A DNA stretch of 64,000 nt from Shewanella sp. Arc9-LZ (GTDB lineage Bacteria; Pseudomonadota; Gammaproteobacteria; Enterobacterales; Shewanellaceae): the NCBI RefSeq assembly GCF_010092445.1, contig NZ_CP048031.1, positions 2,232,001-2,296,000 on the forward strand. Direction: 5' to 3'. The notes under the pieces were generated by a model. It made no database searches. It was not told the origin of the DNA and was given only the letters and a program-made list of their open reading frames with translations. Both the position numbers and the translations under genes were made by a program. Every line of letters starts with the position of its first letter. The first letter of the stretch is position 1. Below, in pieces: positions 43,474 to 52,747 of this stretch.

Positions 43474-44157
43474 TTAAGGTAAATTGTGGTATTTGAAGCG
43501 GTGGGCAATCGTTGACCAGCATAACGCACACAAGATGCCACAAATGAGACCCACCAGATGTGATTCAGTGGCAACTCTGGCATTAATTAACTGGGTGATA
43601 CTGTTTGTCGCGCCAAATATCTGCTCGTATCCAACCTTAATGATAACACCAAGCAACAGTAAATAACCTGAACGGTAACCCTTGTGGATATCCATTACCG
43701 CACCAAAAGCAAATAATCCATGCAACAAACCACTTAACCCAACATAGGCTTTTAAACTAGGATAAAACAAATATAAACCAATACCTTCCAAGATACACAA
43801 ACTGATAAACAGCAATGTAAATTTGCCTGGATGACGCTTGTAATGGACTTCATGTAAAAACACAATTACCCATAATCCTGCCAAATTCATCAGTAAATGC
43901 CATAAATTAGTATGTAACAGGTTACCGGTGATTAATCGCCATATTTGTCCATCAGTAATGGCGTCATATTGATAACTTAAATACTGATCAATGGGCAAAA
44001 ATGCAGGCGTTGGTATATCTGCCGCAAAAAGCCCAATACAAATAAGGCTGATGGCAACGACAAAGTGATAAAGTCCAACAGTGTTTGATTTATGATTTAG
44101 CAAAATATCCTCTTTTCGCACCGTCAAAACAAGCCAATTTAATTTATCTAAAGACAC
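43474..44157 (-). CDS. rrtA: Rhombosortase (rhomboid-family protease)
   Basis: This membrane protein of up to 227 residues has about six membrane helices. The serine motif is AYVGLSGLLHGLFAFG, the rhombosortase version of rhomboid GxSx, and a late histidine lies in ATESHLVGLICG. NLLHTNLWHLLMN matches the rhomboid helix 2 region. Rhombosortase cleaves C-terminal GlyGly-CTERM sorting signals of secreted proteins, a system found in Shewanella and Vibrio. The start is uncertain: the frame opens with GTG at 44157, but a TTG at 44103 has a better ribosome site (AAGAGGA). No GlyGly-CTERM substrate gene is recognisable in this window. Confidence 0.86.
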   Translation of the reverse strand: MSLDKLNWLVLTVRKEDILLNHKSNTVGLYHFVVAISLICIGLFAADIPTPAFLPIDQYLSYQYDAITDGQIWRLITGNLLHTNLWHLLMNLAGLWVIVFLHEVHYKRHPGKFTLLFISLCILEGIGLYLFYPSLKAYVGLSGLLHGLFAFGAVMDIHKGYRSGYLLLLGVIIKVGYEQIFGATNSITQLINARVATESHLVGLICGILCALCWSTIAHRFKYHNLP

Positions 44158-44286
44158 TAAACTTAACTGTAGCGCAAAATTAACGCATGGCGTTAACCTG
44201 TGTGCCTGTAGGTGTCGTCATCAAAATAGCGCGCCGCCGAGTTGCATTAATCCGTTACGGTTAGTGACAGCATGTTATCGATACTA

Positions 44287-44994
44287 TTATAGCTTACTGT
44301 TTAATGAGTCCATCACTGATTGACTATTTTGCAAGTAATCATCTAGGCCACGTTGACGTAATACACAAGCGGGGCAATCACCACAACCTTTACCAATAAT
44401 GCCGTTATAGCAAGTTAACGTTTGATGTTGCACTAAAGCTAATTGCTGATATTTATCAGCCAGCGCCCAGGTTTCAGCTTTATTAAGCCACATTAATGGA
44501 GTAATTATCTTGAGGGGTTTATCCATTCCTAGCGCTAATGAGTTTTGCATTGATTGAACAAATTCATTACGACAATCTGGATAGCCAGAAAAGTCGGTCT
44601 CACACACGCCTGTAATAATAGCATCGCAACCCAATTGATAAGCGTAGATGCCTGCTAAGGTTAAAAATAAAATATTACGTCCAGGCACAAAAGTATTCGG
44701 CAAGCCATTATTCATCAACTCATGTGATACCGGTATAGCATCACGTGTTAATGCTGAAATGGCTAACTCGTTTAATAAGGTGGTGTCCATGACTTTATGG
44801 CTAGCTAGTTTCAACTCTGTTGCTAAAGATTTTGCCACTTCGATTTCTTGACGATGGCGTTGACCATAATCAAATGTGATCCCATGCACTTCATCATATT
44901 GAGATAAAGCCTGGATAAGGCAAGTAGTTGAATCTTGACCGCCACTGAAAACAACAAGGGCTTTAGTTGGGGTGTTTTGCTTTGCATCTGACAT
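44287..44994 (-). CDS. queC: 7-cyano-7-deazaguanine synthase
   Basis: This 235-residue enzyme converts 7-carboxy-7-deazaguanine to preQ0 with ATP and ammonia, a step in queuosine synthesis. The ATP-binding loop is [12 protein letters not shown] (about 15-26). The C-terminal zinc site has [19 protein letters not shown] with four cysteines. [16 protein letters not shown] and [11 protein letters not shown] are typical. It is divergent from queE, which lies 210 bp away, so both steps of preQ0 synthesis may share a control region. I see no preQ1 riboswitch in the gap. Confidence 0.95.
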   Translation of the reverse strand: MSDAKQNTPTKALVVFSGGQDSTTCLIQALSQYDEVHGITFDYGQRHRQEIEVAKSLATELKLASHKVMDTTLLNELAISALTRDAIPVSHELMNNGLPNTFVPGRNILFLTLAGIYAYQLGCDAIITGVCETDFSGYPDCRNEFVQSMQNSLALGMDKPLKIITPLMWLNKAETWALADKYQQLALVQHQTLTCYNGIIGKGCGDCPACVLRQRGLDDYLQNSQSVMDSLNSKL

Positions 44995-45204
44995 GGATAT
45001 ACTCTTAACGTACTGAACTGACTCGTAAGATCGGTGTGATCAACGCCTAGTGGTTCAGGTAAATAGAACTGATATGTTACCTAAGCCAGACCCAACTGCA
45101 AAGCTGTAGGTGTAAATACTTGCAGCTAACGCTAAAATACTCTATAAATGCCGCCCCGTTATAAGCCAGGTAGCCAATACTTGTCAGCAGAAGTAAGGTA
45201 AACA

Positions 45205-45873
45205 ATGAAATATCCCGTTAACGAAGTATTTGAAACAATACAAGGTGAGGGCACATATACTGGTGTTCCTGCACTGTTCGTTCGCTTGCAGGGTTGTCCT
45301 GTAGGTTGTGCATGGTGTGATACTAAGCAAACGTGGGATGTGTTACCCGAAAATAAAGTGACTGCCGAGCAAGTGATTCAAGTTGATGGCACTATCGGCA
45401 GATGGGCTGTTCATACTGGTCACACATTAGTGCAAGCATTCCAAGATAAAGGCTTTACTGCTAAGCACATTGTGCTAACTGGTGGTGAGCCGTGTTTGTA
45501 CGATTTAACAGAATTAACCACGATTTTTATTGAATCTGGTTATCAGGTACAAATAGAAAGCAGTGGTACTTTTGAGGTGAAATGTCATACAGATGTTTGG
45601 GTGACTGTATCACCTAAAATCAATATGAAAGGTGGCTACAAGGTACTCGAACAAGCATTAAATCGTGCTAATGAAATTAAGCATCCGATCGCCACTGAAC
45701 ACCATATTGAAGAGTTAGATGAATTATTGCTGAATATTGATGTCACTGATAAAACCATTTGCTTACAACCTATTAGCCAAAAGGCGCGCGCAACAGAACT
45801 TGCCATGAAGATGTGTATTAGCCGTAACTGGCGTTTATCGATTCAAACACATAAATATCTGAATATTGATTAA
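45205..45873 (+). CDS. queE: 7-carboxy-7-deazaguanine synthase
   Basis: This 222-residue radical SAM enzyme makes 7-carboxy-7-deazaguanine, the substrate of QueC. The cluster-binding motif CPVGCAWC (C31, C35, C38) has the CxxxCxxC spacing. The start VNEVFETIQGEGTYTGVPAL is the family's N-terminus; LTGGEPC and SSGTFEVK follow. Its length matches the γ-proteobacterial form. A terminator follows. Confidence 0.94.
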   Translation: MKYPVNEVFETIQGEGTYTGVPALFVRLQGCPVGCAWCDTKQTWDVLPENKVTAEQVIQVDGTIGRWAVHTGHTLVQAFQDKGFTAKHIVLTGGEPCLYDLTELTTIFIESGYQVQIESSGTFEVKCHTDVWVTVSPKINMKGGYKVLEQALNRANEIKHPIATEHHIEELDELLLNIDVTDKTICLQPISQKARATELAMKMCISRNWRLSIQTHKYLNID

Positions 45874-45917
45874 ATGTGTTTTTTAGAGCTAATGATGACC
45901 ACACACAGTATTTAAGC

Positions 45918-45952
45918 AAAAAGCCGTTGAATCTATATTCAACGGCTTTTTA
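45918..45952. terminator. Bidirectional terminator between queE and the cysteine synthase-like gene
   Basis: A long stem AAAAAGCCGTTGAAT/ATTCAACGGCTTTTT with a short loop has A- and T-runs on both sides and lies between convergent genes. Confidence 0.88.
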
Positions 45953-45963
45953 ATTTCAACAGG

Positions 45964-47025
45964 TTAACCAAGTAAACCAGATTGATTAAACGCGATGAGT
46001 TTTTCTCGGTAGTGTTCGAAACAGCCTATATTGTCTTCTATCCATTGCGGGTTGTAATAGGTATCGAGATAGCGCTCACCCGCATCACAAATTAAGGTCA
46101 CAATGGAGCCTGTTTGACCTTCATTACGCATTTGTGTTGCCAGCAACAACGCCCCATATAAGTTAGTACCAGTAGATGCACCCGTTTTACGCCCTATGAG
46201 TTGTTCTAACCACTGAATCGTTGCGATAGAGGCGGCATCAGGGATCTTAATCATGCAGTCAACAACACCAGCAATAAATGACGGTTCAACACGTGGCCGA
46301 CCAATTCCTTCTATTTTACTGCTCTTATCGCTAATAATGCTCGCATCACCACTGTGAAAGTAATCGTAGAATACCGAGTTTTCCGGATCGACTACGCACA
46401 GTTGCGTTTGTTGCTGTTGATAACGAATATAGCGACCAATAGTTGCGCTAGTGCCACCGGTACCTGGACTCATGACAATCCAACTTGGAATAGGATGAGG
46501 CTCTTTTTCCATTTGGTTAAAGATTGAATCAGCAATATTGTTATTACCCCGCCAATCGGTGGCGCGTTCAGCATAAGTGAATTGGTCCATATAATGGCCT
46601 TGCAACTCAGCGGCTAATTTTTCTGATTCAGCATACATTTGGCTACCATTATCGACAAAATGACATCGCGCACCATAAAATTCAATTTGTTGAATCTTCT
46701 TTTTAGCAGTCGTTTTTGGCATGACAGCGATAAACGGTAATCCAAGTAATCTTGCAAAATAGGCTTCAGAAACAGCGGTACTGCCAGATGAAGATTCAAT
46801 AATGGGCGTGTCTTTTTTTATCCAGCCATTACATAACGCATATAGAAACAGTGATCGAGCTAAGCGATGTTTCAAGCTACCTGTTGGATGAGTACTTTCA
46901 TCTTTTAAATAAATGTCTATTCCAACAAGTTGTGGAAGATCTAATTTTATTAGATGGGTGTCTGCAGACCGTTGAAAATCGGCTTCTATTTTTGCGATGG
47001 CCTGATTGACCCAAGTAGATGACAT
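45964..47025 (-). CDS. PLP-dependent cysteine synthase family protein (Cds1-like)
   Basis: This 353-residue protein belongs to the fold type II PLP enzymes. The PLP lysine is in [12 protein letters not shown], the substrate loop [14 protein letters not shown], and the phosphate-binding turn [16 protein letters not shown]. Relatives include cysteine synthases and the mycobacterial cysteine desulfhydrase Cds1; the serine-rich loop ESSSGSTA is like Cds1 rather than CysK. Substrate is uncertain: it may break down cysteine or make it. It is convergent with queE. Confidence 0.86.
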   Translation of the reverse strand: MSSTWVNQAIAKIEADFQRSADTHLIKLDLPQLVGIDIYLKDESTHPTGSLKHRLARSLFLYALCNGWIKKDTPIIESSSGSTAVSEAYFARLLGLPFIAVMPKTTAKKKIQQIEFYGARCHFVDNGSQMYAESEKLAAELQGHYMDQFTYAERATDWRGNNNIADSIFNQMEKEPHPIPSWIVMSPGTGGTSATIGRYIRYQQQQTQLCVVDPENSVFYDYFHSGDASIISDKSSKIEGIGRPRVEPSFIAGVVDCMIKIPDAASIATIQWLEQLIGRKTGASTGTNLYGALLLATQMRNEGQTGSIVTLICDAGERYLDTYYNPQWIEDNIGCFEHYREKLIAFNQSGLLG

Positions 47026-47345
47026 GCAATGATACTCGTTATTCCAAAAAGGAATAAATAATAACTAAAATATAAAGTTAAGAGTAGTGTTTATCGACAT
47101 AAGCAAACATATTTAATTAAAAATAGCAGACGAAAGACAGTAGCGGAGAATCAACAGATGACAGCACGAGGTAATACAGAAAATAATTAGGTAAGGAATA
47201 TCAATAAATTGTAACACTGAGATAAGGTAAAACAGAAAGTATTAACGAGACAAGAATGACAGGAGGAATGATTCTAGCACTTGATCTGATGGTGTTTTTA
47301 TTGTTATCTGCATTAAAATACAATTAACTATCGCAAAATGTAAAA
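47026..47345. other. Intergenic region between the cysteine synthase-like gene and the tRNA cluster
   Basis: About 320 AT-rich bases. I see no gene. The tRNA transcript must end here, but no clear terminator is visible. Confidence 0.4.
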
Positions 47346-47430
47346 TGGTGGAGGGAGAAGGATTCGAACCTTCGAAGGCTGAGCCGTCAGATTTACAGTC
47401 TGATCCCTTTGGCCACTCGGGAACCCCTCC
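47346..47430 (-). tRNA. tRNA-Tyr (GTA), copy 1
   Basis: This 85-nt tRNA on the minus strand has acceptor arms GGAGGGG/TCCCTCC, a type II variable arm, T-loop GTTCGAATC, anticodon GTA (complement of 47394-47396) and an encoded CCA end. It is the leftmost of three copies. Confidence 0.96.
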
Positions 47431-47460
47431 ACAGCAAGATAAATAGGAATAAAAGAAAGA

Positions 47461-47545
47461 TGGTGGAGGGAGAAGGATTCGAACCTTCGAAGGCTGAGCC
47501 GTCAGATTTACAGTCTGATCCCTTTGGCCACTCGGGAACCCCTCC
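47461..47545 (-). tRNA. tRNA-Tyr (GTA), copy 2
   Basis: The body is identical to copy 1, with the encoded CCA. It is separated from copy 1 by a 30-bp spacer, so the copies are probably cut from one transcript. Confidence 0.96.
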
Positions 47546-47634
47546 ACATATTTTCTTTTTTTCTTACTCTCTTTTTACATTCTAACTCTTTACATCTTTA
47601 ACACTTTTAGATTTGAACTTTGAAGCAACGCAAA

Positions 47635-47719
47635 TGGTGGAGGGAGAAGGATTCGAACCTTCGAAGGCTGAGCCGTCAGATTTACAGTCTGATCCCTTTG
47701 GCCACTCGGGAACCCCTCC
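47635..47719 (-). tRNA. tRNA-Tyr (GTA), copy 3
   Basis: Identical body to copies 1 and 2, with the encoded CCA; this is the promoter-proximal copy. The 89-bp spacer to copy 2 is longer than the other. Confidence 0.96.
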
Positions 47720-47844
47720 TCAATTGCGGTCGCCATAGTAGTCAGAAACCTTTTATATGTAAAGTGGATAATTGAATATTTTACTAAAGTTTATGACTGT
47801 TTGGTCGATAAAATAGCATCGAGCAGTGGTAGTGATGTTTTTAT

Positions 47845-48342
47845 ATGCAAATTGAGTCAACATTAGTCAATGAGTTACAAATAGGGAGCCGATTAAACGT
47901 TGCGATTGAAAACAATCGTCGCGGTGAATTTGGTTTGCTATTGGCTATGTTGTCAGTTGATGCTCGCGATATGGCTCAATTTCAGTTAGATAATGATGTA
48001 GAAAGCACACAAAAACTGCGACAACAATTTTCTGTACCTCAACCCCAGTTATTAGTAGATGATATTTCTATTCACCCAGACACTATTGATAACGCGATGT
48101 TATTTCAGCAGCAAGGCGCACGGCAGTTTCAACTACAACAAGCATTGACACCTGAAGCGCTAGTGATAAGAGGCGCTCAATCTGATGCGATGGTTGAAGT
48201 ATTAAGTAACTGTGATTACTTAACTAAGCATAAAGCGATTAATGCTTACCAACAACACACCCCATTAGAAGATATGCATTTTTTAGAACAACTCAGCACG
48301 CAACGTAAAATATCTAATACGTTATCTTTACAACTGGCTTAA
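47845..48342 (+). CDS. Conserved hypothetical protein, VC2046/SO_3500-like
   Basis: This 165-residue protein resembles a family found in Vibrio and Shewanella (recalled as VC2046/SO_3500); its function is unknown. Visible features are LNVAIENNRRGEFGLLLAML near the start, a Gln-rich centre and a leucine-rich C-terminal helix. It has no signal peptide or membrane helix, so it is probably cytoplasmic. It stands alone after the tRNA cluster. Family recognition is from memory and moderately sure. Confidence 0.65.
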   Translation: MQIESTLVNELQIGSRLNVAIENNRRGEFGLLLAMLSVDARDMAQFQLDNDVESTQKLRQQFSVPQPQLLVDDISIHPDTIDNAMLFQQQGARQFQLQQALTPEALVIRGAQSDAMVEVLSNCDYLTKHKAINAYQQHTPLEDMHFLEQLSTQRKISNTLSLQLA

Positions 48343-48473
48343 CTGCTGAGATTTCAGGCTAAAATCCTGAGACTATCATTTAATTTTGATAATTGTGAGC
48401 ATGGCAAATAAAAGCTTGCCAAAACTCAGTTATATTTGCCATTTGACGTGGTTCAAACAGATGGGGTGACATA

Positions 48474-48761
48474 ATGATTAAGCAAATTAAACAGCAGCAA
48501 GGAAATGTCAGTGACAGTTGTACTGAATGCGGCAGTTATGTAGATATTGGCGCTGTTGTGGAAGCAGAAGATACGTTATTACTGCTTAGCTTTGTAGGAG
48601 ACGATGCCTTATTGCAAGCTCAATCTATGCTGCAAGTGGCTCAAGATCGTTTTCCTGAAACTAAAGCGGACATTATTGATGAAGATAGCACTATTTCTTT
48701 GAAGCTTGATTTTGCGTTCAGCGTAGAGAAAATGATTTTTCAACTTGAAAATCAACTGTAG
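48474..48761 (+). CDS. DUF406 family protein (YfcZ/YiiS-like)
   Basis: This 95-residue protein resembles YfcZ/YiiS of E. coli (DUF406). It has a Cys pair near the start (SCTECGSYVDIGAVV) and the C-terminal pattern LKLDFAFSVEKMIFQLE, like the E. coli FTFACEAEMLIFQL. The role is unknown; it is a small cytoplasmic α/β protein. It is preceded by AGATGGGGTGAC and an ATG at 48474, and no partner gene is adjacent. Confidence 0.8.
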   Translation: MIKQIKQQQGNVSDSCTECGSYVDIGAVVEAEDTLLLLSFVGDDALLQAQSMLQVAQDRFPETKADIIDEDSTISLKLDFAFSVEKMIFQLENQL

Positions 48762-49100
48762 ATTTCAGTCGTTTGTATTAGAAATATACACTGTCATATA
48801 ATTGATGTTAAACACATTTTGTGGGAGTGGGTTTAGCGTGTCAACAATCCAAATAAAGCGTAACAATATATTAGTAAAGGATTGCTGTTTTTGAGTATCG
48901 CGTGTAATCTGCTTTACATAACAAAAAGGTATAGTAGCGCATGATAATGTAACGTTATTCATACCTTTAACGCGAACTTCACTCCCTATGTATTATTGTA
49001 ACATTATCACTCTAATTCTGATTTTCAGAACTAATAATAACAAGTGTACTGATTAATAATGTAAAAATTTAGGGTTATGAAGCCATTTTTCGGGATGTAA
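48762..49100. other. Intergenic region before the GGDEF/EAL gene
   Basis: About 340 AT-rich bases with no gene that I can support and no clear terminator. The promoter of the GGDEF/EAL gene is expected near its right end. Confidence 0.4.
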
Positions 49101-51341
49101 ATGAATCGAAAAGAGCAACAGCACTTATTGGAATTAATTGTAAATTCCAGTGCTAAACAACAAGGTGATTTCTCAAAAACTGCAGAGTTAGTGTGTCAAC
49201 TGCTGCGTGAGTATTTCGCTGCGTCATTTGTATCCGTGTGGACTCTCGTAAGTCAATCTGCGAATGATGATTTTACTGCTGATGATGAAGACAATTTTAC
49301 TTGTGAGCATACTCTAGTAGCCAGTAAGATTGATGAAACATTGAGTCATTTATCTCACCTGAGACACATCACAATAGATCCTCAATATTTTAATGAATTA
49401 CGATCTCACCGTTATATTTTATCCTCTGATAACTCGCACATAAATCTCGTTGAAACATTTTCAGATTACTACCAACATCATAACATTGTCACCAGTATCG
49501 ATATTGCCATCCGAATTAATGGACATATTGAAGGTGTGTTATCGGTTGAAAGCTGTGAAAAGGTTAATTGGATAAAATCTGATATTCAGTTTGCTATTCA
49601 ATGTGCTGACCAATTAGCTTTGACGCTAGCGACTCGTTATACCTATGATAGCAATGAACAAATTTACTTATTGCGCAATGCAACCGAGCAATCCGAACAT
49701 GTCGTGATGCTGGTGAATACCGATAGTCTAATCATCGAGTATGTTAATAGTGCCCATGAGAAAATGACTGGGTTGCCACGGGAAACTGTTGAGCACCATA
49801 GTGCATCGAGTCTCGATATTTTTAGACATAGCCCACAATTACTTGACCATGTAATCAGTAAATTACGTAATAGTGAGATTGTTAAAGGTAACCTTAAGCT
49901 CGCGCGGATTGATGGCAGTGAATATTGGTTAAATTACCATATTACCCCGTTTGTAACGGAGCAGGGTAAGCATTATGCGTTAGTGTCTAGTTATGATAAT
50001 TCGGCAGAATATTTACACAAAGCGGAATTAGAGCGTTTAGCATGGCATTGTTCTTTGACAGGCTTGCACAATCGTAGTCATTTTACTCCTCAATTAGATC
50101 GTGCCACTGCTGGGATACTGATTCTGATTGATTTATTAGGCTTCAAGCGCTTTAACGATACCCATGGTCATGTTCAAGGCGATAGCCTCTTAATCGAAAT
50201 CGCACGGCGCTTAAAACACTTTGCTGTATCTGTTAATGCTATTGATGTTGCCAGAATAGGTAGCGATGAATTTGCTGTGTTATTGCCACCCATGCACTCT
50301 GAGACCGATGTCGAACAAATGATCAGCCGGTTATATATGAACCTAGCTGCGCCATCGGTTATCTCGCGTGAGAAAGTTGAGCCAAAACCGGCGCTTGCAG
50401 TGGTTGATATTAAGTCTGTTGTTGGGATGTTTGCCCCGTTATCTTGTGCCGATATTACCTTACAACATGCTAAAAAGAAAAATGGTGCACATTACCAGTT
50501 TTTTAATGAAGCACTACTTGAAACGTTTACCACCAACGCTGAAATAGAGCGTGATTTACATAGTGCTATTCGTGGTCGAGAATTTGAGTTGTATTATCAA
50601 CCCTTAATGGACTTACAACATAATCAGTATATTGGCGCTGAAGCATTAATTCGTTGGAATCACCCTAAAAAAGGCGTGTTATATCCAGGTGCGTTTATCG
50701 AAATCGCAGAACAAACCGGGTTGATTAACCAAATTGGCGAATGGGTATTAGAAACGGCCTGTAAGCAACTGAATTTATGGCAGCATAAAAACGTCAATAT
50801 TACGATGCATGTGAATGTTGCTGCGAGGCAATTTTTTAGTGGCAACTTGTACGAACAAGTTTGGCGCTTAATCACCCGTTATCGTATCAAGCCTAAAACG
50901 TTAATTCTTGAAATCACTGAAACTGAACTCATGGGTGACATTCGATATGCTATCAATCTATGCCATGAGTTGGCAGAGTTAGGCGTCGGTTTAGCGATTG
51001 ATGACTTTGGGACGGGTTACAGTTCAATGAAGTACTTAAAGCAATTTCCGATATCTAAATTAAAAATTGATCGCTCGTTTATCATGGATATATCTTCTAG
51101 CCACGAAAGTCGTGAGATTGTCAGTGCGATTATCGCGATGGCAAAAGCATTGAATATTTCGTTAACTGCTGAAGGGGTTGAAACTAAAGAGCAAGAGGAG
51201 TTTTTAACATTAAGTGCTTGTCATCATGCACAAGGATTTTTGTATAGCCCTGCAATCCGTGTTAATGATTTTGCTTTGTTTATTAATGCCCATGAGTCTA
51301 AACCGCAGAAGTTAGTATTAATGAGCAATTCATTGGTTTAG
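49101..51341 (+). CDS. GAF-PAS-GGDEF-EAL cyclic di-GMP phosphodiesterase/cyclase
   Basis: This 746-residue protein has a GAF-like domain (about 15-175), a PAS domain (about 190-300), a GGDEF domain (about 315-465) and an EAL domain (about 485-730). The cyclase motif is degenerate: RIGSDEF (387-391), with Ser at the second Gly. The EAL domain is complete: EALIRW (514), ITETELM, DDFGTGYSS (634), KIDRSF and EGVE (691). It is therefore likely to be a cyclic di-GMP phosphodiesterase with a weak or regulatory GGDEF. It has no membrane segment, so the sensor signal is cytoplasmic. Confidence 0.92.
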   Translation: MNRKEQQHLLELIVNSSAKQQGDFSKTAELVCQLLREYFAASFVSVWTLVSQSANDDFTADDEDNFTCEHTLVASKIDETLSHLSHLRHITIDPQYFNELRSHRYILSSDNSHINLVETFSDYYQHHNIVTSIDIAIRINGHIEGVLSVESCEKVNWIKSDIQFAIQCADQLALTLATRYTYDSNEQIYLLRNATEQSEHVVMLVNTDSLIIEYVNSAHEKMTGLPRETVEHHSASSLDIFRHSPQLLDHVISKLRNSEIVKGNLKLARIDGSEYWLNYHITPFVTEQGKHYALVSSYDNSAEYLHKAELERLAWHCSLTGLHNRSHFTPQLDRATAGILILIDLLGFKRFNDTHGHVQGDSLLIEIARRLKHFAVSVNAIDVARIGSDEFAVLLPPMHSETDVEQMISRLYMNLAAPSVISREKVEPKPALAVVDIKSVVGMFAPLSCADITLQHAKKKNGAHYQFFNEALLETFTTNAEIERDLHSAIRGREFELYYQPLMDLQHNQYIGAEALIRWNHPKKGVLYPGAFIEIAEQTGLINQIGEWVLETACKQLNLWQHKNVNITMHVNVAARQFFSGNLYEQVWRLITRYRIKPKTLILEITETELMGDIRYAINLCHELAELGVGLAIDDFGTGYSSMKYLKQFPISKLKIDRSFIMDISSSHESREIVSAIIAMAKALNISLTAEGVETKEQEEFLTLSACHHAQGFLYSPAIRVNDFALFINAHESKPQKLVLMSNSLV

Positions 51342-51378
51342 TCAGCGTATTCCTTGTTGTGCGAATCGGACTTTACTG

Positions 51379-51513
51379 ATGACGATTAAGATTGTGCAAC
51401 TCGCATCGATTGCTATTTCGTCTCTATTGTTAATTAGTGCCCATTTAAATAATGGTTTTTACGATTGCTCAGTATCTACATCGTCACTCTGCACCAGTAT
51501 TTATTATCAGTAA
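51379..51513 (+). CDS. Possible small secreted or membrane peptide (44 residues)
   Basis: The 44-residue frame starts with a short basic segment and a hydrophobic run (IVQLASIAISSLLLISAHL), then a small cysteine-containing tail (YDCSVSTSSLCTSIYYQ). It sits in the gap after the GGDEF/EAL gene. There is no strong ribosome site and I do not know a family. It is listed as possible only. Confidence 0.3.
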   Translation: MTIKIVQLASIAISSLLLISAHLNNGFYDCSVSTSSLCTSIYYQ

Positions 51514-51539
51514 TAAGGGCTAAGCATTATCTATTGATG

Positions 51540-52031
51540 TTAACTCATGCGCTTAGCACAACACTGTTTAAACTTTTTTCCGCTGTAACAGATACAAGCA
51601 TCATTTCTGCCGGGTAAACGAGTTTGCATTTGCTGTCCATCGGTGTAAAACCATAAGCCATCTTTTTTGATAAATGACGAACATTCATAAACCGCATCAA
51701 TATGCTTATTTTCAATAAACCACGCTTTAAATGTCACTTCACCACAGTCAGCCTGTTGATTCGATGATAATACCTGTAAACCTAACCACTGAGTTTTACC
51801 TTGGGCAAGCTGTTGTTCAGTCAAACCGTGTAAATAGTCTGGATGATGCGTGGCAATCAAGTAGCTAAACTGACGTAATACAAAAGCACTATAGCGAGAG
51901 CGCATTAAACGCTCTGGCATCTCTGCTACAACAAGACCGGCATGATAGGCTTCACAGCACTGGTAGTAGGGCAAACTACTACCACACGGACAAGATGCCT
52001 GCTTTATCGCGGATAAATCACTATTGTTCAT
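51540..52031 (-). CDS. ychJ: YchJ family protein with SEC-C motifs
   Basis: This 163-residue protein has SEC-C zinc-binding motifs at both ends: CPCGSSLPYYQCC near the start and CICYSGKKFKQCC at the end, around a central NTF2-like core (SAFVLRQFSYLIATHHPDYL). It matches the YchJ family, of unknown function. I choose the ATG at 52031 (MNNSDLSAIK); it overlaps the stop codon of the upstream gene by 11 bp, suggesting translational coupling. A longer frame of 200 residues would run into that gene. Confidence 0.85.
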   Translation of the reverse strand: MNNSDLSAIKQASCPCGSSLPYYQCCEAYHAGLVVAEMPERLMRSRYSAFVLRQFSYLIATHHPDYLHGLTEQQLAQGKTQWLGLQVLSSNQQADCGEVTFKAWFIENKHIDAVYECSSFIKKDGLWFYTDGQQMQTRLPGRNDACICYSGKKFKQCCAKRMS

Positions 52032-52623
52032 CAGGTAATTCTTTTGACGTGGCAGCGATAAATTGTCGGCCGTAATAAAGATTCGGTACTGGTTTAGCGT
52101 CATAGTAAAAATGTGGCGCGGCGTGAGTGTTAGAGTCGACACTAATTTTCCACTGTTGTTTACTGTCTTTGGTAAACACAGTCACAAATTTACCGGCAAA
52201 CTCACTGACCGGTTCGCCAGATTCTTTTCCTGGGTGAAAACGGACTAAATAATAACCGATGTCAGTTGCGCTATTTGGCTCGCTATAACGTACAAGTACT
52301 CGAAAATCGACTTCAAGTTTAGCGTTCTTACGTTTAATTTTATTAAAAAATCGGCTATACAGGTTGAGGATATTTTCTTTACCGCTAATAATTCCTCTGT
52401 CTTGTGTTTCAGAAATATAAACTGCATCGTCAGTATATATGTTTTCCATAGCGGCTAAATCGAGCTGTTCAAAAGCGTTAGTCAATTTTGTAAAATTGGC
52501 ATTCAAAACCTGGTGAGGGATCGATTCAGTGGCATAAACATTCGAACTGCTAACGCACAGGCTCACTGCAAGAAGCAGTGAAGATAGCCATAGCGTATTC
52601 AAAATGGTCAATATTCTTATCAA
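52021..52623 (-). CDS. Secreted NTF2-like (SnoaL/DUF4440) protein
   Basis: This 200-residue protein has a signal peptide (TLWLSSLLLAVSLCVSSSNVYA) and one NTF2-like domain (about 45-175). Its pattern is FTKLTNAFEQLDLAAMENIY and DDAVYISETQDRGIISGKENI, then FAGKFVTVFTKDSKQQWKI. Such domains bind small molecules; the ligand is unknown. It is the first gene of a pair with ychJ. The two carry related folds, which may mean a shared pathway. Confidence 0.78.
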   Translation of the reverse strand: MIRILTILNTLWLSSLLLAVSLCVSSSNVYATESIPHQVLNANFTKLTNAFEQLDLAAMENIYTDDAVYISETQDRGIISGKENILNLYSRFFNKIKRKNAKLEVDFRVLVRYSEPNSATDIGYYLVRFHPGKESGEPVSEFAGKFVTVFTKDSKQQWKISVDSNTHAAPHFYYDAKPVPNLYYGRQFIAATSKELPDEQ

Positions 52624-52747
52624 GGAATTATTCTCTTTTTATCTAATGTAAATCAATAATGGCAAGCGATACCGTTAGCACAACTATAAATTATTGAGCA
52701 ACTTTGCTAAAGGATAGAATCTTTACAAAGTATGTAGGAGGTGACAT

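Noticed and set aside
44995..45204. preQ1 riboswitch between queC and queE
   Set aside because: I see no preQ1-type stem and loop with an A-rich tail; the gap is left unassigned.
47242..47547. 101-codon minus-strand reading frame over the tRNA cluster
   Set aside because: It is the translation of two tRNA-Tyr genes and their spacer, giving a repeated EGFPSGQRDQTV-like peptide; the tRNAs explain the sequence.
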